Part shown: positions 7,559 through 14,849 of the stretch, one piece after another
How positions within the stretch are numbered: position 1 is the stretch's first letter
How the letters are laid out: the number at the start of each line of letters is the position of its first letter
Assembly: GCA_023391835.1 (NCBI GenBank)
Contig: JAEWAE010000037.1
Location: forward strand, 1 to 20,102
Source of the DNA: Bacillota bacterium
Lineage (GTDB): Bacteria > Bacillota > Clostridia > Oscillospirales > Ethanoligenentaceae
Direction: 5' to 3'
DNA: 20,102 bases
Notes under the pieces: model-generated
Told to the model about the DNA's origin: nothing
What the model saw: the letters and a program-made list of their open reading frames with translations, nothing else
The model's database searches: none
Made by a program: the position numbers and the translations under genes

Positions 7559-8520
7559 GCGAACCATTGCTGGTCGTCAAAGACCTGAAAAAATATTTCC
7601 CGATTAAAGGCGGTATTTTCCAACACACCGTGGGTGCCGTCAAGGCGGTGGAAAACGTCTCTTTCACTCTGGGCCGGGGCGAGACTTTCGGCCTGGTGGG
7701 CGAATCGGGCTGCGGCAAGAGCACGGCGGGGCGCACCATTCTGCGGCTTTATGAGAAGACCGGCGGCCAGGTGCTCTTTAAGGGCCGGGATGTCTTTGCC
7801 ATGAGCAAGAAGGAACTCCGCATGACCCGCCCGAAGATGCAGATCGTGTTTCAGGACCCCTACAGTTCCCTGAATCCCCGCATGACGGTGGGTGAGATCA
7901 TCGGCGAAGCGCTGGTGGAGCACGGCATGTGCACCCGTCAGGAGCTGAAAGGCCGTGTGCTGGCCATCATGGAACGCTGCGGTCTGCTGCCGTATCATAT
8001 CGACCGGTACCCCCACGAATTTTCCGGTGGGCAGCGGCAGCGCATCGGCATCGCCCGGGCGCTGGCGCTGGAGCCGGATTTCGTGGTGTGCGACGAGCCG
8101 GTTTCCGCGCTGGACGTGTCCATCCAGTCCCAGATTATCAACCTGCTTTGCGACCTGCAGCAGGAATTCCATATATCCTATCTATTTATTTCCCACGATC
8201 TGAGCGTGGTGCGGCATATTTCTCACCGCATCGGCGTGATGTATCTGGGCTCGCTCATCGAGACCTGTGCGCGGGATGAACTGTACGACAACCCGCTGCA
8301 CCCCTACACTCAGGCGCTGCTGTCGGCGGTGCCGGTGCCCGACCCGGAGGCTAAGCACAACCGGGTTATTCTGACGGGCGACCTGCCCAGCCCGGCCAAT
8401 CCGCCGGCCGGTTGCAAATTCCACACCCGCTGCCCCAAGTGCCAGGGCATCTGTAAGGAACAGGAACCGAAACTGGTCGACAAGGGCAACGGCCATATGG
8501 CCGCGTGCCATTTCGCCTGA
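7555..8520 (+). CDS. dppF: peptide ABC transporter ATPase, DppF type
   Basis: This 321-residue partner ATPase has Walker A GESGCGKS (49-56), signature FSGGQRQR, Walker B VVCDEPVSALD and switch FISHDLS. The insertion IKGGIFQHTVGAVKAV near 17-32 is typical of DppF/OppF rather than DppD. The C-terminal cysteines C287, C293, C300 and C318 match the spacing in DppD (x5, x6, x17), with an additional C296. Its ATG overlaps the dppD stop codon by 4 nt. It is the last gene of the operon; a strong terminator begins 22 bp after the stop. Confidence 0.95.
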   Translation: MSEPLLVVKDLKKYFPIKGGIFQHTVGAVKAVENVSFTLGRGETFGLVGESGCGKSTAGRTILRLYEKTGGQVLFKGRDVFAMSKKELRMTRPKMQIVFQDPYSSLNPRMTVGEIIGEALVEHGMCTRQELKGRVLAIMERCGLLPYHIDRYPHEFSGGQRQRIGIARALALEPDFVVCDEPVSALDVSIQSQIINLLCDLQQEFHISYLFISHDLSVVRHISHRIGVMYLGSLIETCARDELYDNPLHPYTQALLSAVPVPDPEAKHNRVILTGDLPSPANPPAGCKFHTRCPKCQGICKEQEPKLVDKGNGHMAACHFA

Positions 8521-8542
8521 AGTGCCGTTTATAGGCATCCCA

Positions 8543-8580
8543 AAAACCGGCTGTGCAGGTAACTCTGCACAGCCGGTTTT
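8543..8580 (+). terminator. bidirectional rho-independent terminator
   Basis: AAAACCGGCTGTGCAG (8543-8558) pairs perfectly with CTGCACAGCCGGTTTT (8565-8580) around a 6-nt loop. On the plus strand the stem ends in TTTT; on the minus strand it ends in TTTTT. It therefore can end both the dpp operon and the converging membrane-protein gene. Confidence 0.92.
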
Positions 8581-8613
8581 CGTATGCACGGCGCCGGGCC
8601 CGGGTAAAGACGA

Positions 8614-9015
8614 TCAGAGCATTTCCAAAAACATGTCGACAAAATACACCGACATGGTGCTGAAAATCAAGGCGTAAATGATGCCCAGCACCAGATTGAC
8701 CGTGGGTGTAACGGAAAAACCGGCGATGGCGACCAGGGCCAGCCCGATAGCAAGCAGTGCCGCCACCATCACCACCGGCGCCAGACAGTGAACGGCCGCG
8801 CAGACGCAACTGCATTTTTCCACCGACTCGCGGTGGAAGGCACACACCGCGATGAGCACACCGGTCACCAGCAGCATCCCCAGCGCCACCGCCAGCGCGT
8901 AGGGGAAAAGTAACGCAGGGGTGGAGGCAAAGGCGATCGTGAGCCCTGCCAGCAGCGCGGCAAAAAGAATGACAAGCGGCAGAAGCCACAGATTTTTTTC
9001 CAGACACACAGGCAT
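8614..9015 (-). CDS. small four-helix membrane protein of unknown function
   Basis: I do not recognise a family. The 133-residue product is almost all hydrophobic, with four predicted helices at about 9-30, 33-58, 77-98 and 106-128 and short loops. The loop between helices 2 and 3 is cysteine-rich (C68, C70, C72, C77, with C58 just before), which could bind a metal or be redox active. GGAGG lies only 2-3 nt before the ATG, so a GTG two codons later (9009) may be the true start. It is a single gene facing the dpp operon, shares its terminator, and is divergent from potA. Codon pattern and helix periodicity support it being real; the longer overlapping minus-strand frame (8366-9091) is arginine-rich and looks spurious. 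Confidence 0.75.
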   Translation of the reverse strand: MPVCLEKNLWLLPLVILFAALLAGLTIAFASTPALLFPYALAVALGMLLVTGVLIAVCAFHRESVEKCSCVCAAVHCLAPVVMVAALLAIGLALVAIAGFSVTPTVNLVLGIIYALIFSTMSVYFVDMFLEML

Positions 9016-9160
9016 GACCTCCGGTTTTATATAAAAGAGTGACCGGGGCGCTTGCGCCGGCCCACTCCAGCATATGCCGCAGATTTGTCATTTGACATGG
9101 ATAATACAGAGAAAAACGGAGGAATTGCGAAATAATCCCGTAAATCCCCGTGATAGATTC

Positions 9161-9178
9161 AAATAATTAAAATTATTT
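9161..9178. promoter_or_regulatory. AT-rich inverted repeat upstream of pot promoter (possible operator or UP element)
   Basis: AAATAATT (9161-9168) and AATTATTT (9171-9178) are perfect inverted copies separated by AA. The site ends 21 bp before the -35 hexamer, where a regulator or the RNA polymerase alpha subunit could bind. All-AT palindromes also arise by chance. Confidence 0.4.
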
Positions 9179-9199
9179 ATGGAAATATTCGCGCATATC

Positions 9200-9228
9200 T
9201 TGACATTTTACGCAATCCTATTTATATT
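9200..9228 (+). promoter_or_regulatory. sigma-A promoter of the potABCD operon
   Basis: A perfect TTGACA (9200-9205) is followed after 17 bp by TATATT (9223-9228), which matches five of six -10 bases. This is the best promoter match in the window. Transcription would start near 9236, giving a leader of about 95 nt. Confidence 0.85.
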
Positions 9229-9328
9229 TGGTGATGGTATTTGTCCGCCCCGCGGCCGAGGCCGGGTGGGGGAGCTTTCGCAGTCCCAAAAGCCGGCGCC
9301 GCGGTATCTGTGCAAAAGGAGTCCGCCA

Positions 9329-10393
9329 ATGAGTCCGAAAATCGTCGTGAGCCTTGAGAATATAAAGGTGTCGTTCGACAGCACGCAGGTGCTCCGCGGC
9401 ATCAGTTTGAATATCAAAGACGGGGAGTTTGTCACGCTGCTGGGGCCTTCCGGCTGCGGCAAAACCACTACCCTGCGCATCATCGGGGGGTTTGTGAAAC
9501 CCGACGAGGGCAGCGTGCTCTTTGACGGGCGTAAAATCAACGACCTGCCGCCCTACCGGCGGGGTGTCAACACCGTGTTCCAGCGGTACGCGCTTTTCCC
9601 CCACCTGAACGTATTCGACAACATTGCCTTCGGCCTGCGCATCAAAAAAACGCCGTCGGCCGAGATTGCCCGGCGGGTGAAGGAAATGCTCGCGCTGGTC
9701 AATCTGCGCGGGTTTGAAGAGCGGGGCGTGGAGCAGCTTTCCGGCGGGCAGCAGCAGCGGGTGGCCATCGCCCGGGCGTTGGTCAACCGCCCGCGTGTGC
9801 TGCTGCTGGACGAACCCCTGGGCGCGCTTGACCTCAAGCTGCGCAAGGAAATGCAGACGGAGCTGAAAAACATCCAGCAGCAGTTGGGCATCACCTTCAT
9901 CTATGTCACCCACGACCAGGAGGAAGCCCTCACCATGTCGGATACGGTGGTCGTGATGAATGACGGCCGCATCTTGCAGCAGGGGACGCCTCAGGATGTC
10001 TATAACGAGCCGGCCAACGCTTTCGTGGCGGATTTTATCGGCGAGAGCAACATCATACCGGGTATCATGCACGCCGATTACCGGGTGGAATTCTGCGGGC
10101 GGCCGTTTGAATGTGTGGATAAGGGTTTCGCTGCGGATGAGCCGGTGGATGTGGTGATCCGGCCGGAGGACGTGAAGCTGGTAAAGCCCGAGGCAGAGAC
10201 CGCTCAGTTCACCGGCACCGTGCAGTCGGTCATATTTAAGGGCGTGCATTATGAAATGCGCATACACGGCAGCGACTTCGAGATGCTCGTGCACTCGACC
10301 CTCTGCGAGCCGGCGGGTACGCCGGTGGGGCTGCATGTCGTGCCGGACGATTTACATATCATGCATCAGTCGAAGGGAGATGGGACGAATTGA
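9329..10393 (+). CDS. potA: spermidine/putrescine ABC transporter ATPase PotA
   Basis: This 354-residue ATPase drives polyamine import. Walker A is GPSGCGKT (39-46), the Q-loop region is FQRYALFPH, the signature is LSGGQQQR, Walker B is LLLDEPLGALD, and the switch histidine is in YVTHDQEEAL. A C-terminal TOBE-type regulatory region follows FIGESNIIPG. The start at 9329 was chosen over an upstream in-frame ATG at 9179 because AAAAGGAG lies 7 nt before it, the product then begins like homologs, and the upstream frame runs across the promoter. It heads potABCD, and its stop overlaps the potB start (TTGA). PotA-like ATPases are shared among polyamine, iron and other importers, but the following potB, potC and potD genes support polyamines. 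Confidence 0.94.
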   Translation: MSPKIVVSLENIKVSFDSTQVLRGISLNIKDGEFVTLLGPSGCGKTTTLRIIGGFVKPDEGSVLFDGRKINDLPPYRRGVNTVFQRYALFPHLNVFDNIAFGLRIKKTPSAEIARRVKEMLALVNLRGFEERGVEQLSGGQQQRVAIARALVNRPRVLLLDEPLGALDLKLRKEMQTELKNIQQQLGITFIYVTHDQEEALTMSDTVVVMNDGRILQQGTPQDVYNEPANAFVADFIGESNIIPGIMHADYRVEFCGRPFECVDKGFAADEPVDVVIRPEDVKLVKPEAETAQFTGTVQSVIFKGVHYEMRIHGSDFEMLVHSTLCEPAGTPVGLHVVPDDLHIMHQSKGDGTN

Positions 10394-11205
10394 CCAAGGC
10401 CCGCGTCGCGGTGCTCCCGTATGTGATATGGAGCATCCTGTTCACCGTTGCGCCGATGGCCATTGTGGTGGGCTTCGCGTTTACCGACCGGTCGGGGCAT
10501 TTTACGACCGGCAACTTCGCCCAGTTGGGAATCTATATGCCGGTGTTTTTCCGCTCGGTGCTGCTGGCGCTGATTTCCACCGTGCTGTGCCTGCTCATCG
10601 GCTATCCGCTGGCGTACATTCTTTCCCGCGAATCACCGGGCCGGCAGCAGATCATGATTATGCTGGTCATGCTGCCCATGTGGATGAATTTTTTGCTTCG
10701 CACCTACGCGTGGTTGACGATACTCGAAAATAACGGCCTGATCAACCGGTTCCTCGGCCTTCTCGGCATTGGGCCGGCGTCCATGATAAACACCCCCGGC
10801 GCGGTGGTGCTGGGCATGGTCTATAACTATCTGCCCTATATGATCCTGCCGGTGTATTCGGTGCTGGTCAAGCTGGACGACCGGCTCATCGAGGCGGCCC
10901 AGGATCTGGGCGCCCCGCCGCGGGCCTGTTTTTTCCGGGTGGTGTTCCCGCTGTCGATGGCGGGGGTGGCGTCGGGGCTGACGATGGTTTTCATGCCGGC
11001 GGTCAGCACCTTCATCATTTCCCAGATGCTCGGCGGCGGCTCCAATCTGCTTATCGGCGATCTCATCGAGATGCAGTTCCTGGGCAACGCCTATAATCCG
11101 TGGCTCGGCTCCGCCATCAGCCTGATCATGATGGCCATTATTCTCCTCGCCATGTTCCTCATGGGCATGTTCGATCGCGGGGATAAGGAGGTGGTCATCA
11201 TATGA
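10390..11205 (+). CDS. potB: spermidine/putrescine ABC transporter permease PotB
   Basis: This 271-residue membrane subunit has about six helices and the PotB-type N terminus (LPYVIWSILFTVAPMAIVV). The ATPase-contacting EAA loop is seen as LIEAAQDLGAPPRACFFRVVFPLS near 167-190. Initiation is at TTG (10390), overlapping the potA stop as TTGA; no ATG lies in a suitable place, and AAGGGAG (10373-10379) sits 10 nt upstream, so coupled translation is likely. It overlaps potC by 4 nt (ATGA) at its end. Length matches the family. Confidence 0.94.
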   Translation: MTKARVAVLPYVIWSILFTVAPMAIVVGFAFTDRSGHFTTGNFAQLGIYMPVFFRSVLLALISTVLCLLIGYPLAYILSRESPGRQQIMIMLVMLPMWMNFLLRTYAWLTILENNGLINRFLGLLGIGPASMINTPGAVVLGMVYNYLPYMILPVYSVLVKLDDRLIEAAQDLGAPPRACFFRVVFPLSMAGVASGLTMVFMPAVSTFIISQMLGGGSNLLIGDLIEMQFLGNAYNPWLGSAISLIMMAIILLAMFLMGMFDRGDKEVVII

Positions 11206-12056
11206 GCCGCCTCTCAAGACTGGGCAGCCGCATCTATCTCTATCTGGTGCTGCTGTTCCTTTACGCGCCGATTCTTGTACTGATCGTCTTTTCGTTTAAT
11301 TCCGCCAAAAGCCGCACCGTCTGGGGCGGTTTCACGCTGGACTGGTATGCCCAGCTCTTTCAGGATTCGGACATCCTCCATTCGCTTTATGTGACGGTGC
11401 TGGTGTCGGTGGCGGCCGCGGCCATTTCCACCGTGCTGGGTACCATTGCGGCGGTGGGCATTTCGGCGCTCAACCGTCGGCTGCGTACGTTGATGGTCAA
11501 CGTGACCTATCTGCCGGTGCTCAGCCCGGATATCATTACCGGCGTGTCGCTGATGCTGCTGTTTGTGTGGCTGATGCATATGCAGCTTGGCTTCACCACG
11601 CTGCTGCTGGCGCACATCAGCTTCGACGTGCCCTACGTCATCCTGTCGGTCTACCCGAAGCTGCAGCAGCTTGACCCGCACCTTTACGAGGCCGCCCTCG
11701 ACCTGGGGGCCCACCCCTTCACCGCCTTCCGCCGGGTGGTTTTGCGCGAGATACTGCCCGGCGTGTTCACCGGCATGCTGCTGGCTTTCACCATGTCGCT
11801 GGATGATTTCGTCATCAGCTATTTCACCAGCGGCCCCGATTCCCAGACGCTGTCGATCACCATCTATTCGATGACCCGCAAGCACGTCAGCCCCGAAATC
11901 AACGCCTTGTCGACGCTGCTTTTCGTGGTGGTGATGCTGCTGCTGGTGATTATCAACGCCCGAGGCCGCCGGGACGGCAAGGCGGCGCTGCGCACCGTCC
12001 AGCGGGTGGACACCCCGTCCCAAGGCGGTGCCGCCCCGGACGGAAGCGACCTGTGA
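11202..12056 (+). CDS. potC: spermidine/putrescine ABC transporter permease PotC
   Basis: This 284-residue partner permease carries the PotC hallmarks YAPILVLIVFSFN near the start, the EAA loop LYEAALDLGAHPFTAFRRVVL, and the FTMSLDDFVISYFTSGP segment. Six helices are expected. The ATG at 11202 overlaps the potB stop, with AAGGAGG shortly upstream inside potB. The last 30 residues are polar and low in complexity (RRDGKAALRTVQRVDTPSQGG), a modest C-terminal tail. potD follows after a spacer of about 80 bp. Confidence 0.94.
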   Translation: MSRLSRLGSRIYLYLVLLFLYAPILVLIVFSFNSAKSRTVWGGFTLDWYAQLFQDSDILHSLYVTVLVSVAAAAISTVLGTIAAVGISALNRRLRTLMVNVTYLPVLSPDIITGVSLMLLFVWLMHMQLGFTTLLLAHISFDVPYVILSVYPKLQQLDPHLYEAALDLGAHPFTAFRRVVLREILPGVFTGMLLAFTMSLDDFVISYFTSGPDSQTLSITIYSMTRKHVSPEINALSTLLFVVVMLLLVIINARGRRDGKAALRTVQRVDTPSQGGAAPDGSDL

Positions 12057-12078
12057 GAGCGGCCCACCGGCAAAACCA

Positions 12079-12101
12079 CGTGCGGGGAGCACCCCCGTGT
12101 G
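12079..12101 (+). other. possible stem-loop between potC and potD
   Basis: CGGGG (12083-12087) pairs with CCCCG (12093-12097), extended outward by G-T wobbles and a C-G pair. The C-run can also pair with GGGG at 12111-12114, so alternative folds exist. It may adjust potD expression relative to the permease genes. Evidence is weak. Confidence 0.3.
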
Positions 12102-12143
12102 CATGAGGTGGGGGCTTCGTTCCGGTAAGAGAGGATGATACGG

Positions 12144-13190
12144 TTGAAAAAGATCAAGACCGCCCTTTGTGTTCTGCTGGCGGGGGCCGCGCTGCTGCCG
12201 CTGGTCGCCTGCGGCCGGCCCGTCAAGGCCACCATCCACGTCTATAACTGGGGGCAGTATATCGACAAGTCGGTCAACAGCCAGTTTTTCAAACAGACGG
12301 GCATCAAGGTCGTCTACAACACCTATGAGACCAACGAGGAACTTTACGCCAAGCTCAAAAGCGGAGGGGCGGATTACGACGTGATCGTGCCGTCGGATTA
12401 TATGATCAGCCGCATGTCAGGCGAGGGGATGCTCGAAAAGCTCGACTATGACAAGATCCCCAATTATTCGGACATCAACACCAAGTATAAGGGCCTGGCG
12501 TATGACCCGCAGAACGAATACAGCGTCCCTTACATGTGGGGCGTCGTCGGCATTGTCTATAACACCAAAAAGGTCACCGGGCCGGTAGACAGTTGGAATA
12601 TCCTCTGGGACGAAAAATACAAGGGCCAGATACTGATGTTCAACAATTCCCGCGACGCCATGGGCATTGCACTTAAAAAGTTGGGCTATTCCTACAACAC
12701 CACCGATATGACCCAGCTCAACGCCGCCGCGGCGGAGCTGGAACGCCAGAAGCCGCTGGTGCAGGCCTATGTGATGGATCAGATTTACGACAAAATGGAG
12801 GGCGGGGAGGCCGCTTTGGCGCCCTATTACGCGGGCGACGCCATCGTGATGATGCAGGAGGCCAAAGATCTGGCCTTCGCCATCCCCAAGGAGGGGACCA
12901 ATCTCTATTTTGACGCCTTCGCCATCCCCAAGGGCAGCAAACATGTGGCCGAGGCCGAGGCGTATATTAATTTCATGTGCTCCACCGACGTGGGGCTGAA
13001 AAACGCCGACGCGACCGGCTATTCCACGCCGCTTGTCAGCACCTATCAGAAGCTGCCGGCCTCGACCCGCAACAACAAGCTGCAGTACCCGGATGATACG
13101 GTGATGAGCAAGGCGGAGGTGTACACAAACCTCCCCCAGAACGTGCTCGACGCCTACGACACGCTGTGGACCAAGATCGTCAGCAAATAA
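12144..13190 (+). CDS. potD: spermidine/putrescine-binding lipoprotein PotD
   Basis: This 348-residue extracytoplasmic lipoprotein binds polyamine and delivers it to PotBC. From the TTG at 12144 the protein begins with KKIK, a hydrophobic stretch and lipobox LVAC (Cys23). PotD marks are IHVYNWGQYID, the YETNEELYAKLKSGG segment, YDVIVPSDYMI and VPYMWGVVGIVYN. An ATG at 12135 is in frame, but the purine run AAGAGAGG touches it with no spacing, while the TTG is 9 nt away. TTG is therefore preferred; the ATG would add three residues. A terminator follows. Related binding proteins take putrescine, spermidine or other cations, so exact specificity is open. Confidence 0.93.
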   Translation: MKKIKTALCVLLAGAALLPLVACGRPVKATIHVYNWGQYIDKSVNSQFFKQTGIKVVYNTYETNEELYAKLKSGGADYDVIVPSDYMISRMSGEGMLEKLDYDKIPNYSDINTKYKGLAYDPQNEYSVPYMWGVVGIVYNTKKVTGPVDSWNILWDEKYKGQILMFNNSRDAMGIALKKLGYSYNTTDMTQLNAAAAELERQKPLVQAYVMDQIYDKMEGGEAALAPYYAGDAIVMMQEAKDLAFAIPKEGTNLYFDAFAIPKGSKHVAEAEAYINFMCSTDVGLKNADATGYSTPLVSTYQKLPASTRNNKLQYPDDTVMSKAEVYTNLPQNVLDAYDTLWTKIVSK

Positions 13191-13209
13191 TTCCGCCGTC
13201 CGTATATAG

Positions 13210-13254
13210 ATGTGCCCGCCGGCAGCCCTTGGAGCCGCTGACGGGCGCATTTTT
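13210..13254 (+). terminator. rho-independent terminator after potD
   Basis: ATGTGCCCG (13210-13218) pairs with CGGGCGCAT (13242-13250) with one G-T pair, and further imperfect pairing lies inside (CCGGCAGC with GCCGCTGA). It is followed by TTTTTC. On the minus strand no T-run follows, so it probably serves only the pot operon. Confidence 0.75.
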
Positions 13255-13269
13255 CATCTGCTTCCCACG

Positions 13270-14214
13270 CTACGTGTTTTCCACCGCCGGGTTAAACACG
13301 GTGGAAATCACGCGGTCGCAGCTGGCGGGGGAATAGACCCAGCGGTCCATGTGGCCGCCGCGCACGAAATATTCCGGCTCGTCGGGCTGGTACTGCGCGT
13401 CGAAGGCGTCGACAATGATGAGCTTGACTTTCATTTTGTCGGGTATCAGGTTTTTTATGTAGACGCTGGCGCTTTGTCCGGGCACGACGCCCTCCCGCGG
13501 CTCGGCCAGGCCTGCCAGATTGGGGGTCAGCTCCACGAATACGCCGTAGCTTTCTACGGATCGTACAATACCGGCCACTGTTTCCCCGGGGGAAAACCGC
13601 GCGGCGTTTTCTTCCCACGTGCCCAGCAGTTCCTTATGGGTCAGGCAGATGCGTCCGCTTTCCTCCACCAGCTTGACCACCGCGCGGATGTCCTGCCCCA
13701 CATGGAAACGATCCCGCGGGTGGGAAATGCGCGACACCGAGATCAGGTCGATGGGGATGAGCGATGCGATGCCGCAGCCGATGTCGACAAAGCAGCCGAA
13801 AGGCTCCAGATGGGTCACCCGGGCGTCGATAATATCCCCCGCCCGCAGGCGGGTGACGTACTCCGCCATGGCCTCTTCCTGTGCGGCGCGGCGGGAAAGC
13901 ACGGCGATGCTGCGCCCGTCCGGTTGCCGGGCGAGCCGGAGCACCTTGAAGCTCACGGCCTTGTTGACCCGCGAGATCACGGCGATATCCCGCGCCGTGC
14001 CGTCGTTGAGGCCGAGGGCGCCCTCCTCCCGCGGGATGATGCCGCGCATGCAGCCCAGATCGACGATCAGATTGTGGGCGCTGTCGCACACCAGCGCCCG
14101 GGCCTCCAGAATCCGGTTTTCATCCCTGGCGCGGGCAAGCCCTCCCGGGGTGCGCAGCGCCTCCCGGTTTTCGACGGTATCCAGAAGCCATCCTTCCGGT
14201 TGAATGGCAGGCAT
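13270..14214 (-). CDS. S1-domain RNA-binding protein (ribosomal protein S1-like)
   Basis: This 314-residue protein has three S1-type OB folds at about 35-108 (degenerate), 123-194 and 207-267. The second holds LEPFGCFVDIGCGIASLIP and the third VESYGVFVELTPNLAGL, the classic S1 strands. Such proteins bind single-stranded mRNA and, in Clostridia, are annotated as S1 or S1-like; whether it works on the ribosome as S1 does in Escherichia coli is not shown. The start at 14214 (MPAIQPEGW) was chosen over upstream in-frame 14307 because GGGAGGGG lies 6 nt before it and homologs begin with the PEGWLL motif. That ribosome binding site can be hidden in a 10-bp hairpin (14220-14267). It lies downstream of, and probably cotranscribed with, the gene at 14304. 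Confidence 0.9.
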   Translation of the reverse strand: MPAIQPEGWLLDTVENREALRTPGGLARARDENRILEARALVCDSAHNLIVDLGCMRGIIPREEGALGLNDGTARDIAVISRVNKAVSFKVLRLARQPDGRSIAVLSRRAAQEEAMAEYVTRLRAGDIIDARVTHLEPFGCFVDIGCGIASLIPIDLISVSRISHPRDRFHVGQDIRAVVKLVEESGRICLTHKELLGTWEENAARFSPGETVAGIVRSVESYGVFVELTPNLAGLAEPREGVVPGQSASVYIKNLIPDKMKVKLIIVDAFDAQYQPDEPEYFVRGGHMDRWVYSPASCDRVISTVFNPAVENT

Positions 14215-14219
14215 TGAAA

Positions 14220-14267
14220 TCCCCTCCCTTTTAGCAGTCCTTGTAATGTATATGCATAGGGAGGGGA
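14220..14267 (-). promoter_or_regulatory. hairpin that can sequester the Shine-Dalgarno site of the S1-like gene
   Basis: In the minus-strand mRNA, UCCCCUCCCU (14267 to 14258) is perfectly complementary to AGGGAGGGGA (14229 to 14220), which contains the ribosome binding site 5 nt before the start codon. The loop is 28 nt. The stem is 10 bp and mostly G-C, so it could hold the gene off until opened. Pairing is seen directly; a regulatory role is inferred. Confidence 0.55.
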
Positions 14268-14303
14268 AAATTGACCGGCTTTGCCACAGTTTTTTTGCGG
14301 GGG

Positions 14304-14678
14304 TCATTTTTCACGGATACGGATTTCCCGCCCGCCCGTGGTGCGCAGCACCGCTGCCGCCTCGCGCGCGGTGGGCACATCCTCGGCCTCCACCCGCAGA
14401 TAGGCGTCGCCCCGCTCGGAGGGCTCGATGCGCTCGTCACGGGAGCTCTCATTCACAAAGGCCGCGTAGGGGACCGAATAGATCGACCCGAAGGGGAAGG
14501 CGTCGGCCATGCCGCCGTCCTGCGGAAAAAGCGACAGCGTGGTCTCTTCCGAATCGTCGGCATAGTGGTTTTTGGAAATGCCGGCCACCCGGACTCCCTT
14601 CACCCGGTTTTTCAGGCGCATGGCGCCCAGCTCGGCCGCATCCACCGAATCGTAATGGGCATAAATCAGCAGGCTCAT
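14304..14678 (-). CDS. conserved-looking hypothetical protein, small alpha/beta
   Basis: I do not recognise a family with confidence. The 124-residue protein begins MSLLIYAHYDSVDAAELGAM, a strand followed by a helix, and ends with an alternating pattern (DAYLRVEAEDVPTAREAAAVLRTTGG) like a second strand-helix unit. This suggests a ferredoxin-like or stress-protein-like fold. The middle (about 45-75) is rich in Gly, Pro, Phe and Tyr and may be a loop. There is no signal peptide or membrane helix, so it is probably cytoplasmic. The start at 14678 follows AAGGAAG at 7 nt; the longer in-frame version from 14726 lacks a site. It lies 89 bp upstream of the S1-like gene on the same strand, hinting at a shared transcript. 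Confidence 0.72.
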   Translation of the reverse strand: MSLLIYAHYDSVDAAELGAMRLKNRVKGVRVAGISKNHYADDSEETTLSLFPQDGGMADAFPFGSIYSVPYAAFVNESSRDERIEPSERGDAYLRVEAEDVPTAREAAAVLRTTGGREIRIREK

Positions 14679-14756
14679 CTGCCATCTTCCTTTCCCGGTA
14701 AAAATAATTTCCGTTGCTAGTATCATCCGGCTGCGGCAGACAATACCAGAAAAGAA

Positions 14757-14786
14757 TTGCCTGCAATGGTGAAATTATGATATAAT
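14757..14786 (+). promoter_or_regulatory. extended -10 promoter for the DUF951 gene
   Basis: TGATATAAT (14778-14786) is a perfect extended -10. A weak -35, TTGCCT (14757-14762), lies 18 bp upstream and overlaps the short inverted repeat ATTGC-CT-GCAAT (14756-14767). Transcription would start near 14793. The leader holds the palindrome CCGCCGA-G-TCGGCGG (14812-14826). Confidence 0.8.
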
Positions 14787-14849
14787 AAAAATGTCCGTCC
14801 TGTAGGAATAACCGCCGAGTCGGCGGCCCGGAAGGGGAGGATAAGCCAA

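Larger units (their letters stand above)
9016..9328. other. divergent intergenic region upstream of the pot operon
   Basis: This 313-bp spacer contains, in order, the ribosome binding site of the minus-strand membrane gene, a GC palindrome GGCGC-TT-GCGCC near 9047-9058, the inverted repeat TGTCA-TT-TGACA (9086-9097), an AT-rich inverted repeat (9161-9178), the pot promoter (9200-9228), and a GC-rich leader ending in AAAAGGAG (9314-9321). No further gene is supported. Confidence 0.6.

Noticed and set aside
8366..9091. 241-residue minus-strand frame overlapping the small membrane protein
   Set aside because: It is Arg/Cys/Gly rich, overlaps the end of dppF and the terminator, and the 133-residue frame has clean membrane helices and a ribosome binding site.
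13210..14217. 335-residue plus-strand frame opposite the S1-like gene
   Set aside because: It starts in the pot terminator, is rich in His/Arg/Gly as antisense frames of GC-rich genes are, and the minus strand has clear S1 domains.
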